The notes: generated by a model not told the origin, from the sequence alone. DNA of 64,000 nucleotides from CAZDWZ01 sp964509425 (GCA_964509425.1 CAZDWZ010000002.1:474766-538765); one strand, 5' to 3'; shown: positions 16,625 to 25,354, counted from the first letter of the stretch. Numbers and translations: made by a program.

Positions 16625-18277
16625 GTGAAAGAGCCGTCGACGGGCGAAATCGAAAAAATCTTTGTTCTCACTGCTTATCCATGCTGCTGGTGGCTTTTGC
16701 TGCTGCTTGTCGGCACCGGCGTTTTGCTCGCGCGCGAACGATTACGCGCTTCGACCCGGCAGAGCCGCGGACCGCTCACTCGCAAGCTTCTCGAAGCCGC
16801 GGCGATTGCTGCCGTAGCAACCGTATTCTGCTCACAGATTCTTGAGCCGCGACTTCGGGTGTTCCTCGATGAGCCGCTCATCCTTCTCAGCTCGCGCTCC
16901 ATGTACAGCGAATTCCGTCCCGACGTCCAGGTCGAAGCAATCCCGAGCGAGCATGGCGTACAGACGCTTACCTACGCAGTCGACAAACGCCCTCCATTAT
17001 TTCCGTTTCTCATTCACGGAGCTCATTGGCTCAATGGGTACTCACCCGAGAACGTTTTTCTCATCAATCAAATTCTCTTCTTTCTCTTGATCGCGCTGAC
17101 CTACTCGCTGATTCGGACATACACATCATTCATCCTCACTTGCTCTGCGATTGGAGCAATGTGTCTTCAGCCTATCCTTTTCGTGGTTTCGCGTTCCGGC
17201 GCTTTTGACTTGCTCGGCACCGTACTCATCGCCGTTTACTTTCACGCGCTAAGGATTTATGTCCAAGGAGCGAGCCGCAACAGCTTTCGATTCCTGCTCG
17301 TGATATCGCTTCTGGTCCTCTACGGCCGTTACGAATGGGGAGTGCTTCCCGTAGCGGCCTTGACTCTTCTCGGTTTTCGCGGATTGCTTCGCTGGGAGTT
17401 TTTACGGCTCCCCCTATTTTACATCGCTCTCACGATTGGGACGGTTCCGCTGCTTTGCCAGCGCCTAATCAATACCAACCTCGAGCAGGCTCGGTTCGCA
17501 CCGGTTTCATCCTGGTATTACTTCGTTCTCAATAACACCCAAGTCCTTCAGGCAGCACTCTCCCCAAACGCTGAATTCGTAACATTTTCTGCTTGGGTTT
17601 TTCTGTTGGTTTTATCGCTCACGCTCCTGTTTCTTCCGGAGTTAAAATCCTGGCGACAAACACTCCCGGAGCAAGTCCGGCTCCTCCTCGACTTGCTCTG
17701 CATCTCCGGTGCTGCCACCTGGTGTGTGATCACGGCTCTCCACCTGGGCCTTATCCTCCATGGAATGTCGACGCGTTACTTTTTGCCGCACATGCTGATA
17801 TTCTCGCTCGCCCTTCCCTGCTTTCTCTTCGTTGTCCTTAACAGAAAGCTGCCGCGCAAAGCGGCTGAGCTCGTGACTGCGCTGTCGATCTGCGCTCTCT
17901 TACCCGTTAGCTACTTCCAAACGAAGGCAATCGGTGACTCCAACATTCTTTGGGACTCTCAAAAATATTACACCGTCGAGAACTTTCTCCGCACTTCCGA
18001 GCGACGTCCGGACCTCGTCGTCAATCGTTATTCTCAAACATTCCTATTCTCCGAGAGGGCATCAATCTCGTTTCGAACTATGGCGAAACTTCAGTCCGAG
18101 ATTTCAAAGCTGCTCCCTGCGGCGTTCATTCTGATTGTCCAAGACTGCGACTCTGCTTCCGGAGCTCCTTTGCCCGGACAGGACGTTCCGGGGAATTTTC
18201 GACTGAGAAAAATCCAAGAGTGGGAGTTTGATAAGAAAATCATCCTCCGACTTTCCGCGCTCGAGGAGGCACGTTAG
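16625..18277 (+). CDS. GT39/PMT-like membrane glycosyltransferase
   Basis: A 550-residue protein with 10-12 predicted helices. The segment DKRPPLFPFLIHGAHW (about residue 119), followed by GYSPENVFLINQ, matches the first-loop region of PMT/ArnT-like GT39 transferases. An acidic residue pair earlier (FLDEPL, about 80) is a candidate catalytic site. Such enzymes move sugars from polyprenyl phosphate to proteins or lipids in the periplasm. GTG start at 16625. The next gene starts two bases after the stop, so the three genes from 16625 to 19949 form one operon. Confidence 0.72.
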   Translation: MKEPSTGEIEKIFVLTAYPCCWWLLLLLVGTGVLLARERLRASTRQSRGPLTRKLLEAAAIAAVATVFCSQILEPRLRVFLDEPLILLSSRSMYSEFRPDVQVEAIPSEHGVQTLTYAVDKRPPLFPFLIHGAHWLNGYSPENVFLINQILFFLLIALTYSLIRTYTSFILTCSAIGAMCLQPILFVVSRSGAFDLLGTVLIAVYFHALRIYVQGASRNSFRFLLVISLLVLYGRYEWGVLPVAALTLLGFRGLLRWEFLRLPLFYIALTIGTVPLLCQRLINTNLEQARFAPVSSWYYFVLNNTQVLQAALSPNAEFVTFSAWVFLLVLSLTLLFLPELKSWRQTLPEQVRLLLDLLCISGAATWCVITALHLGLILHGMSTRYFLPHMLIFSLALPCFLFVVLNRKLPRKAAELVTALSICALLPVSYFQTKAIGDSNILWDSQKYYTVENFLRTSERRPDLVVNRYSQTFLFSERASISFRTMAKLQSEISKLLPAAFILIVQDCDSASGAPLPGQDVPGNFRLRKIQEWEFDKKIILRLSALEEAR

Positions 18278-18279
18278 GG

Positions 18280-18810
18280 GTGAAGTTCTTCCAGCGAATT
18301 CTAAAAACTGCTCTCCTCATGCTGGCCATCGCGGCAGCTTTAGACGCGCTCCGCTTTGCGGCAACAACAGCCATGGTGAACGCAGCTGCCGAACACCTCC
18401 TTAAAACCGCGGTGCGATTTCCGGAGTTTCGCGCTCAAAGCGGCCAGACGTCTCTCGGAATTGAAGAGTTGAAACAAAAGCAGCGGTTTGCAAAAACAAG
18501 ACTTTCCGAGCTGCTCGAACGCGATATGCTTCAGATTCAGTATGCCAATATCGATCCCGCACGGCTGACGATTGAGCAGTTTCTCTCTGCAGATTCTTCA
18601 GAGCCACTTCGAATTCTATTTTTGCGTCCGGGAGAATCCGCGACGATTGTCTCGACCGGCGAGGTTTTACGGCATCCGTCTGCGGTCGCGACTGCCGACG
18701 GCCGTCCTTTTCTGATTCGGGTGGACGTGTTGATGCGGCCTTTCCTCCCCTGGCCGTGGTTCGGAAGGGAATCGAGAATCTCTTCCGGCTTAGTGATTGA
18801 GGCGCCATGA
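18280..18810 (+). CDS. Unknown membrane-anchored protein between glycosyltransferase and lipid phosphatase genes
   Basis: A 176-residue protein not recognised. It has a single N-terminal hydrophobic helix (about 8-28) acting as signal or anchor, then an amphipathic alpha-rich region and a beta-rich C-terminal half with a PFLPWPWFG loop. The orientation suggests a periplasmic domain. GTG start two bases after the preceding stop; its own stop overlaps the next start by four bases, so it is translationally coupled on both sides and is likely to act with them. Confidence 0.6.
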   Translation: MKFFQRILKTALLMLAIAAALDALRFAATTAMVNAAAEHLLKTAVRFPEFRAQSGQTSLGIEELKQKQRFAKTRLSELLERDMLQIQYANIDPARLTIEQFLSADSSEPLRILFLRPGESATIVSTGEVLRHPSAVATADGRPFLIRVDVLMRPFLPWPWFGRESRISSGLVIEAP

Positions 18811-19949
18811 ATATTCGAGAAAATTTGGACCAGTCGCGCAATAAATTCCTCAAGCGATTTGCACTCGCTTGTTTTCTGTTAGGTGGAACCTTGGGAGCAA
18901 ATCTCAAATCAGACGAGTTCGTTCTAGTTTTTCCAACCTATGGATACCGTTCTCCTGACGGAGAGGCCTGGCACGTTCGCGTTCATGCCTGGGTATTCGA
19001 ACCCGAGGAGAACTCACTCAAAAGACACGCGCTCTTAAGTCTCTTCGCCAAAAAAATGGGAATCGCCGACGACGAGATGCGGAGTTCAATTCTTCAACGC
19101 CGCGCGAGGCCTTTTCTCTATGACAATGAAAGCGGAAAGTCATTTTCGATCCACCTCGGCGACCATCGCTTCGAGATCGGCCCTTCCGCCGCGAATGGAC
19201 ACATCATCACGGAGATCACACTTCCGAACGCAATCGTCGAGAAGTATGGCAGGCAATCGAAGGGAACGGGACAGCGAGAGCTTGGCTTTCGGGCGGACGT
19301 GCCCTCGGCGCTGGACGGAGCAGAGCATTTTGCCATTCCGTGTCTCGAACCAGAAGGTATCTCGGTCATTTCTGACTTCGACGATACGATCAAGGTGAGC
19401 GATGTAAGCGACCGAAAGGCCCTCATTAGAAATACCTTTACGAACGAATTTTCTCCGGTAGACGGAATGTCCGAACTGTTCCGGGGTTGGGCTGAAAGCG
19501 GTGCCGCATTTCATTACGTATCGGCATCTCCGTGGCAGCTCCTCACCGACATCCGTCGATTTCTCACTGAATTCAAGTTTCCCGACGGCAGCATCTCGCT
19601 CAAAACATTTCGCTGGAAGGATAGTTCGTTTTTCGATCTTTTCGCTAAAAGCGATGAAATCAAACGTCCGTTCTTCGAAGAGATTCTAAAATCCTTCCCC
19701 AAGCGGAAGTTCATCTTGATCGGCGATTCCGGAGAGGCGGACGCAGAGGTGTACGCGTCTCTCGCGGAGACGTTCCCGAATCAAATTCAGAGAATATTGA
19801 TTCGTGTCCACGGACAAAGTTCGATTGACCAAAAGCGATGGGGATTGGTGTTCGGAAAGCTTCCACGAGAAAAATGGACTCTGTTCACGCATCCAAGCGA
19901 GTTGAAAAATGTCTCTCTCCGCTCAGACATTCGACCACTAACGCCATAA
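18807..19949 (+). CDS. App1-type phosphatidate phosphatase domain protein (DUF2183)
   Basis: A 380-residue protein. The conserved catalytic region begins at VISDFDDTIK (about 187-196), the DxDxT motif of HAD-type phosphatases, followed by GMSELFRGW, YVSASPWQLL and KRKFILIGDSGEADAEVY, all typical of the App1 catalytic domain first described in yeast phosphatidate phosphatase. An N-terminal hydrophobic segment (about 15-32) may be a signal or anchor. The enzyme probably removes phosphate from a lipid phosphate; next to GT-C genes that could be a polyprenyl or diacylglycerol phosphate. It overlaps the previous gene by four bases. Confidence 0.8.
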   Translation: MNIRENLDQSRNKFLKRFALACFLLGGTLGANLKSDEFVLVFPTYGYRSPDGEAWHVRVHAWVFEPEENSLKRHALLSLFAKKMGIADDEMRSSILQRRARPFLYDNESGKSFSIHLGDHRFEIGPSAANGHIITEITLPNAIVEKYGRQSKGTGQRELGFRADVPSALDGAEHFAIPCLEPEGISVISDFDDTIKVSDVSDRKALIRNTFTNEFSPVDGMSELFRGWAESGAAFHYVSASPWQLLTDIRRFLTEFKFPDGSISLKTFRWKDSSFFDLFAKSDEIKRPFFEEILKSFPKRKFILIGDSGEADAEVYASLAETFPNQIQRILIRVHGQSSIDQKRWGLVFGKLPREKWTLFTHPSELKNVSLRSDIRPLTP

Positions 19950-20021
19950 AAGAGCGTCGGAACAAAATCCTGGGAAGCGGGTCAGAGTGGAATCCGACCT
20001 TTCACCGAGAAATATTCCCGG

Positions 20022-20045
20022 TAAAAACCAGCATCACAAGGATGC
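20022..20045 (-). terminator. Likely terminator of paralogue A
   Basis: On the minus strand GCATC-CTTGT-GATGC is followed by TGG and TTTTTA. It lies about 110 bases past the stop of the gene at 20155. A related but diverged sequence follows paralogue B. Confidence 0.5.
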
Positions 20046-20154
20046 GGACGCTTCGTTTTTACTGACGCTCATTGGTTCGCGGATCAAGCAGTCACGGTAC
20101 CACAGCGCTGAGCCCTCGTGGGCGTCCGTCGCTTCGCACCTCGTTTCCGCGGCA

Positions 20155-20793
20155 CTATGGGTCGATTCCGCCGGATCGTCTTCTCAGCGCTTCGTTCAAG
20201 TAGCTGTTCACCTCTCTCATCATCGTCGGCTGAATCGGACGTTCGACGAGAGGCGGACGCTTCCCCCTCTCCGCGAGAAAGGCGATCATCTCCTTGTGTT
20301 CATCGAGCTTCAAACCTTTGCTCGTCCGAGTGAAGTAGCGAAAGGCGAGCCACGCCTCCACGAACTCCGTCCGTGCAGGTTCGTTCATGGTTTTCCAGTT
20401 GACCTCCATAAGGTCGCAGAACGCTGGAAACGCTTTTACGTCAGCATCCACTCCCTCGAAGTAGTCCGTGGCATTTGCCGGCTCTGGCACCTTCTTCTGG
20501 GAGTACCGCTTGAGCCACCGGACCCGCTCGAGAGTCTCTCTGCTGACGCCGGCCGGAGTTCGTATCCGGACCGGAGTTTTTCCGGCGTCCTTTGGGGCGA
20601 CGCCTGCGTCTTTCTTTGTTGGCGTAGACCCCGGAGTCGGAGTCGAGATGGGCACCGTCTTCTTGTCTTTGGTCTCCTTGCTGTTGTTCCCGCCGCTGAA
20701 AACGCTTACCAAGACGTAAGCGCCCACGGCCAGGAATACCACCGCACCAGCGAGCTTCTTGAGGACACTATCTTCCTCTCCACCGTCGCTCAT
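20155..20793 (-). CDS. Paralogue A of an unrecognised membrane-anchored family
   Basis: A 212-residue protein: short acidic N-terminus, one transmembrane helix (about 11-33), a Thr/Pro/Lys-rich linker (about 35-85) and a C-terminal domain (about 85-205). The domain contains RVRWLKRY, FPAFCDLMEVNWKTM, VEAWLAFRY and ERPIQPTMMREVN. I know no family with this pattern. The same domain occurs in the gene at 21135, so the two arose by duplication. The inside-out topology cannot be fixed; the positive linker after the helix is compatible with either. AGGGG lies ahead of the ATG. Confidence 0.7.
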   Translation of the reverse strand: MSDGGEEDSVLKKLAGAVVFLAVGAYVLVSVFSGGNNSKETKDKKTVPISTPTPGSTPTKKDAGVAPKDAGKTPVRIRTPAGVSRETLERVRWLKRYSQKKVPEPANATDYFEGVDADVKAFPAFCDLMEVNWKTMNEPARTEFVEAWLAFRYFTRTSKGLKLDEHKEMIAFLAERGKRPPLVERPIQPTMMREVNSYLNEALRRRSGGIDP

Positions 20794-21134
20794 TCTGGAC
20801 CCCTAACTCCAAAAAAAGCCGAGCGATACTTGTTTCGACGCAGGTGAGATTGGAACGGCGTAATACGAGTTGTTGAGATTCCTAAATGGATTCCACTCTT
20901 ACCCATATAGGGTCGAAGTTAGGAGAACATCGTGGCGAAAATCTCATTTGGTTCGGGTATCTCAGAGACACGAACGCCACGAATTTGGGGACGGCAGAGT
21001 ATCACGAAATCAGATAAAAATACAGAGTTTGGAAAGACTAATGGGCCGAAGCGGGCGGGAGTAAAAATCCAACCTTCACCGGAACTGCGTTCACGGTAAA
21101 ACCTCCATCTTCGTGATGTGGCCGCTTCGTTTTT
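20794..21134. other. 340-bp spacer between the two paralogues
   Basis: No gene seen. The end nearest paralogue B (about 21075-21130) resembles the sequence downstream of paralogue A (about 20000-20065), including a CGCTTCGTTTTT tract, so the duplication included 3' flanking DNA. A small CATC/GATG hairpin (21106-21118) with a short T-run on the minus strand may terminate paralogue B. The rest should hold the paralogue A promoter. Confidence 0.4.
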
Positions 21135-21857
21135 TTACAACTCGCCATCAGTGCCTCCCGGCAAGAACAGGGAGAGCAGGATGTCGTTTAGCTCTCTCCG
21201 CATTGCTGGTTCGATCGGGCGCTCACGAAGGACTCCGTGCGCGTTCCGCTCGGACAGGAACCGGAGCAGCGGCCCATGCTCTGCCGGCGAAAGCACCTTT
21301 GTTGAAGCGACCAGATGGCGATAGGCAATCCATGCCTCAACGAGCTCTCGGCGTTCGGCCTTTCGCATGGATTTCCATTCGACATCCATGAGATCACAAA
21401 ACGCCGGGAAGGTGTCCGGATGACCGTTGGCTCCTCGAAAGCGCTCCATGAACTCGGCGGGTGCTTTTGCCGACGCGTACTGCCGCATCCAACGGATTCG
21501 CTCCATCGCCGGACCGCTGGTTCGCTTAACGTTCCCCTTGGTTTCGCGCTGCGTTTTCACGGCCGGTGCCGCTTCGGGTGCGCCGGTTGAGCCGCGATCA
21601 CCGGACCGAAGAGCCGCGATCAGGGCAATCAAAACACTGAGCAGGCCGAGCACGTAGAGGCCCACTCGGCGCGACTCGACGGGTGTCACGATCGTCCCTG
21701 AACCCGCGCTGCCTCCGGCTGCGGACCCCTCGGGCTCTTCACTTCGGGCATCGACATCAGTTTCCACGCCGAAGCCCAGCGCAGCATCCACGCTCGCAGA
21801 GTCTCCGGAGGGATTCGAATCACCAGAATATTCGTAACCAGGACATCCCACGTTCAT
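21135..21857 (-). CDS. Paralogue B of the unrecognised membrane-anchored family
   Basis: A 240-residue protein with an acidic Gly/Ser-rich N-terminus (about 1-62), one transmembrane helix (about 65-85), a linker, and a C-terminal domain (about 118-232) parallel to that of paralogue A: RIRWMRQY, FPAFCDLMDVEWKSM, VEAWIAYRH and ERPIEPAMRREL. The shared core is about 110 residues with invariant FPAFCDLM, W-K, VEAW and ERPI-P-M-RE positions. The single conserved Cys sits inside FPAFCDLM. The ATG at 21857 has a perfect AGGAGG, making this start firm and discounting an upstream in-frame start at 21935. Confidence 0.72.
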   Translation of the reverse strand: MNVGCPGYEYSGDSNPSGDSASVDAALGFGVETDVDARSEEPEGSAAGGSAGSGTIVTPVESRRVGLYVLGLLSVLIALIAALRSGDRGSTGAPEAAPAVKTQRETKGNVKRTSGPAMERIRWMRQYASAKAPAEFMERFRGANGHPDTFPAFCDLMDVEWKSMRKAERRELVEAWIAYRHLVASTKVLSPAEHGPLLRFLSERNAHGVLRERPIEPAMRRELNDILLSLFLPGGTDGEL

Positions 21858-22120
21858 TGATGCCTCCTGAAATGTTCGGCAGATTGTGACTGCCGGAAGT
21901 TGGGGGCAGACGGCGAAGTGATTTTGAGCGCACATCTCCTTTCAGATTTCACTCCTACCCGTATAAAAACTACTGTTTAAAGATCCCGAACATCAGCGCG
22001 CATCCTACCACCGCAAAAGTTATAGTCTCGACTCATAGTCTCGGACCTCTCTTTAGACAGGTTTCTGCAGCAATTCGAACGGCAAAGCTCATCCGCTTTC
22101 CCTCATTTTCGGTTCTTCGC

Positions 22121-22251
22121 TCTAGGGAAGCTCTGCTCACGTCTCATATTTCTCTCGTGCTCCGGTGCTCTGTGGTTCATTTCTTTGATCTTTTTAAATT
22201 GAACCACAGAGCACCGCAGCACGAGAGAAAGTTAATCAGACCTTCCCTAGA
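22121..22251. repeat. 131-bp interrupted palindrome
   Basis: In the 480-base gene-free stretch 21858-22339, arms of about 31 bases with one mismatch (22149-22179 against 22200-22230) face each other across a 20-base A+T-rich loop. Outer 10-bp arms TCTAGGGAAG and CTTCCCTAGA close the element, and the segments between inner and outer arms are not paired. The nested arrangement resembles the two-level hairpins of the repeat at 24.4 kb, but the sequence is different. The flanks 21858-22120 and 22252-22339 show no gene; the latter should hold the phospholipase promoter. Confidence 0.75.
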
Positions 22252-22339
22252 AGAGGCGACTCGGGTTTTTCCTTTAGGGCGTCGTACTGCGTTCTGAGAT
22301 CGCATGTGGTAATTTTTCGGTGTCTCTTGGGTGTCACTT

Positions 22340-23332
22340 ATGCCGCGAGAATTTATACATTGGGGTGTTGTTGAGCGCGTATTTGATCGCTTGCGCGTGG
22401 AGGCTCCAAATCTTGAGAATTTACTGAAGGATGGGCTTCCAGCGGCAAAGGCCGGAGCGATCGCTCACGATATTCCCTATTTTCTGCCCGGCGATACCGA
22501 GGGCTTTGATGCGATTGCCGCCGTTCTTCACGGCGCCTCTGGAGAAGACACTTTCGAACCCCTCCGAAATTTCTCATCGCTCATCCAACGGCAGACTCCG
22601 CGGGCCGATCAGGGCAGATTGTGGGCCTTCCTCGTCGGCATGGTATCGCATGTGGTCACCGACAGCAGGTTCCACCCCTTCGTGTATTACTGGACAGGTG
22701 ATTACAACCATCCGGACCCCGAAGAACGCTCACGCGCACGCACCAGGCATCGATTATTCGAAGTGCAAATGGATCTGTCGTTTATCGAGCCGCAATCCTC
22801 GAAAGCGATTCCGCCCTTCGCCTCTATTTATTCAGAGCTTCCGGCGAGCGAGCGAAACGAGATTTGCATTCTGCTTGCGAGCAGCGTGCCCGCGCCGACC
22901 CTTCACGCCAGACGCCGAGTTCCCCTGAACCAAAAATGGATGCGTGGATTCAAGAAATATTCGAGAGACCAACGACTTTTTCATTCGCACCTCGCCGGAG
23001 CCGGAATTCGGCTGCTTCATCAGTTAGCAGGGAACCGCGGGCGAGAGCTCGACTCGCTTTTCTCTCACGGGCGAAAAAGTTTGGAGATGTTTCGGGCCGG
23101 CAAGATAAGTTACCGGAATCCGGTTTCAGGCGATGAGTCTCTCGATAACCTTGATTCTCTTTTTGAGAAATCTGTAAACGATTCCGTCTCGCTGCTTTGT
23201 GCGCTCGAGCCATTTGTATCAGGCGAGGCGTCAGTTAATGACATACCGTGGCCTAAGTTTCGCGGGCCATCGCTCAGCTTCGGACTCCCGCAGACAAGCG
23301 CCAAAGACGCCAAGTTCTTTGCAAACAGCTAA
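22340..23332 (+). CDS. Zinc-dependent phospholipase C family protein
   Basis: A 330-residue protein matching the zinc-dependent phospholipase C/S1-P1-like fold. HW near residue 6, AHDIPYF (about 44), the FLVGMVSHVVTDSRFHPF helix (about 100) and RHRLFEVQMD (about 138) supply the His/Asp metal ligands. There is no signal peptide, so it may be cytoplasmic, as in many uncharacterised members often annotated as membrane-associated hydrolases. The substrate is probably a phosphodiester or phospholipid. The ATG at 22340 is preferred to a GTG nine bases earlier. Confidence 0.75.
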   Translation: MPREFIHWGVVERVFDRLRVEAPNLENLLKDGLPAAKAGAIAHDIPYFLPGDTEGFDAIAAVLHGASGEDTFEPLRNFSSLIQRQTPRADQGRLWAFLVGMVSHVVTDSRFHPFVYYWTGDYNHPDPEERSRARTRHRLFEVQMDLSFIEPQSSKAIPPFASIYSELPASERNEICILLASSVPAPTLHARRRVPLNQKWMRGFKKYSRDQRLFHSHLAGAGIRLLHQLAGNRGRELDSLFSHGRKSLEMFRAGKISYRNPVSGDESLDNLDSLFEKSVNDSVSLLCALEPFVSGEASVNDIPWPKFRGPSLSFGLPQTSAKDAKFFANS

Positions 23333-23363
23333 CGCTCGCCGTCGCGAGTAGTGCACATTGCGA

Positions 23364-24317
23364 TCATCGAACCTTCTTGCCGGTTGTGGTAATTTCCGGT
23401 GCTCCCTTTTTTGGAATCTGGAAAAGCGGCTTCGGACCTTTTGTTTGACAGAGTCCCATCTCGACATGCGGAAGGTTAATTTCAAAGACGGTCTCGACGC
23501 CGACTATCGAAAACGAGCGGAGATCCTGATTTAGCTTTCTCACCTTCCGCACGATAGACGTCGCATCCTCGGCCCGCATGTATTTACCGGTGAGATGAGC
23601 AACCAGCTCATTGTAGTTTCTCGAAGTCATCTCCGTGTTGAAGACGGTGACTCGGTCACCCTCAATCATGAGATACTGAAAGAAGTAAATCTGATCTGGC
23701 GTGAGCGTAATCTCTCCATCCGCCCCAGGTGGTCGCCTCGTGAGATCATTGAAGATCCGCTCCATCTTCGCTATCGGCTTCCTGCCGCAGCGCTCTTCGT
23801 GCTTGTCATCCTTACAGAGATAGAGCGCGGCATGATACGGCTCGAATGAATTCTCAAGCACGAGGGCCTTATCTATTCCCCGGGTGAGCTGACCTTCGGT
23901 AAGCCGAATCGACTTCGGAATGAACTCGTTCCCGCCGAGGAGAGGTTCTACCGAGAGCAGGATTTCTTTTGTCTTACTGCGCTTGATCTCTTCGCGGAGA
24001 ATATCCAGGTCACCGATCATGCAGCGAGGCGGTGAGACGGAGCGAAAATGTAAGACTCGTCCTTTCGAGCTGGGAGGCAATTTTACGGTCTCGACGATGA
24101 ACCCTGCTTCCCCGGCTTTCTCGACCGTCATCTTTTCCGGCACGAGCGGGTGAATCTCGGGGGGCGCGAGGTACTCGGGCGCCTTGGGTTCGGCCTTCGG
24201 AATCCACGGTGTATTATACGGAGCGGGTGTCGGCGCGGCCATCGGCACGGGCGCCGGCGGACGGGGAGGTGCTTGCCTTGGAGCCGTCATACGTTCGTAC
24301 AGAGCGAACGCCGACAC
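23364..24317 (-). CDS. Unknown anchored protein with Pro-rich linker
   Basis: Not recognised. From the GTG at 24317 the protein has 317 residues: a Pro/Ala-rich stretch (about 10-60) and a C-terminal alpha/beta region of about 240 residues with four cysteines. In the same frame, coding continues upstream to 24368 and would add LSNKLIYVVGFLSGVTI, which reads as the first part of a transmembrane helix completed by VSAFALY. The true start may therefore be a rare CTG at 24366-24368, giving an inner-membrane-anchored periplasmic protein. It lies downstream of the Hint gene, with a palindromic repeat between them. Confidence 0.6.
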   Translation of the reverse strand: MSAFALYERMTAPRQAPPRPPAPVPMAAPTPAPYNTPWIPKAEPKAPEYLAPPEIHPLVPEKMTVEKAGEAGFIVETVKLPPSSKGRVLHFRSVSPPRCMIGDLDILREEIKRSKTKEILLSVEPLLGGNEFIPKSIRLTEGQLTRGIDKALVLENSFEPYHAALYLCKDDKHEERCGRKPIAKMERIFNDLTRRPPGADGEITLTPDQIYFFQYLMIEGDRVTVFNTEMTSRNYNELVAHLTGKYMRAEDATSIVRKVRKLNQDLRSFSIVGVETVFEINLPHVEMGLCQTKGPKPLFQIPKKGAPEITTTGKKVR

Positions 24318-24382
24318 GATGGTGACACCTGAGAGAAACCCGACAACGTAAATTAGTTTATTACTCAGAAACGGGACTCAAT

Positions 24383-24535
24383 CCTAGTGCTCTGACCGTT
24401 TAATTCGCGTCCTAAAGCGGAACTACATTATTGTCTCTGTGGCGTCAGAGCACTAGGTTTTTCTGGCTCGGCTGCGCCGAGCAGTGCTGCATTTAATTCA
24501 CGACTTAGGTCGCGAATTAAATGGGCACAGCACTG
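24383..24535 (+). repeat. Two-hairpin intergenic repeat, complete copy
   Basis: A 75-bp first module ends in perfect 14-bp inverted repeats (CCTAGTGCTCTGAC at 24383, complement at 24444-24457). It is followed by a linker TTCTGGCTCGGCTGCGCC, and then a second module. There CAGTGCTG/CAGCACTG (24482, 24528) enclose a 14-bp-arm hairpin ATTTAATTCACGAC/GTCGCGAATTAAAT (24491-24522). The linker and layout match the units at 57.5 kb although the arm sequences differ, so the folded shape is better conserved than the bases. Confidence 0.75.
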
Positions 24536-24544
24536 GGAAACGAA

Positions 24545-25354
24545 CTATTTTTCCCAAGGGAGTCTATCACCGTTCAAATCGGCCTGCACGACGACATCGC
24601 CGGTAACCATTCCGTCAGCGGCTATCATTCTTTCGCTGACATCATTTGAATCCGTGACAACTTCGAAGTTGTAGACAATTTGACCTTCGACAACCGGAAG
24701 CAGCTTTGCAGATTCGACGCGGTGGAATTTTCCGTCGGCGCCAAGGACTCGGTCCTGAATGCTGATACTATCCGCCCGCCGAACCGAAAAGTCGCTCGAT
24801 GTGATTTGATTTTCTTCCATTTTCAGTGAGGTGCGAACAAAAGCGGTTTCGAGGTTTGCCTTTTCGACAACCATCGGATGTTTTTGAGTTACATGAAGGA
24901 CCGTGGTGCCGTATCGAATCTCAACCAGCGGAATCTTCTCCGGGCCGCGCAACATGCGGCCGACAGTCATTTCACGTCCCTTCACCGGATTCCAAACTTT
25001 ATCGCCGGTACGCACATCTTCGATCTGCTTGGTGGTGCCGTTCCCCATTTGAATCTTTGTCTCCGGCGGAAAACAGGACTTCGTGCGGCGATAGTAACAG
25101 ACCATGTCCCAGTCGCACTCACCGCGCTTGATAGGATTACAGTCTACAACTCCGTAAACATCGTCGTAAGAATATGGTGCAGGCTTTACGCAATCAGGGT
25201 CGTTGTCGGATCCCTTGGCGTTGATTGATTCATGGAGAGTTAAAGGAGCGTCCACCGGCATGGAATTCGGTGTATCGGCATGGCAAGGCGAAACGGTCAG
25301 GAAGCTGACCCCTATCGCTAACCCCAGGAAGATATTTCTTCCGAAGAAACCCAT
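24545..25354 (-). CDS. Secreted Hint-domain (hedgehog/intein fold) protein
   Basis: A 269-residue protein with a signal peptide ending near CHADT (about 26), a cysteine-bearing spacer, and a Hint domain from Cys94. The motifs are SCFPPETKIQ (splice-junction-like Cys), IEDVRTGDKVW, and VTQKHPM (about 155-161, the block B Thr-x-x-His). RVLGADGKFHRVES and the closing NFEVV...ERMIAADGMVTGD follow. Hint domains cleave or rearrange the peptide bond before the Cys. The Asn ending of inteins is absent, as in bacterial hedgehog-like domains, so N-terminal cleavage or ester transfer is more likely than splicing. It is divergent from the TadE/TadG genes, hinting at a role on pili or the cell surface. 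Confidence 0.8.
   Translation of the reverse strand: MGFFGRNIFLGLAIGVSFLTVSPCHADTPNSMPVDAPLTLHESINAKGSDNDPDCVKPAPYSYDDVYGVVDCNPIKRGECDWDMVCYYRRTKSCFPPETKIQMGNGTTKQIEDVRTGDKVWNPVKGREMTVGRMLRGPEKIPLVEIRYGTTVLHVTQKHPMVVEKANLETAFVRTSLKMEENQITSSDFSVRRADSISIQDRVLGADGKFHRVESAKLLPVVEGQIVYNFEVVTDSNDVSERMIAADGMVTGDVVVQADLNGDRLPWEK

Noticed and set aside
19987..20847. Plus-strand frame of 286 codons
   Set aside because: Antisense to paralogue A; the paralogue has matching sequence in a second gene, a membrane helix and a ribosome site, while this frame has none.
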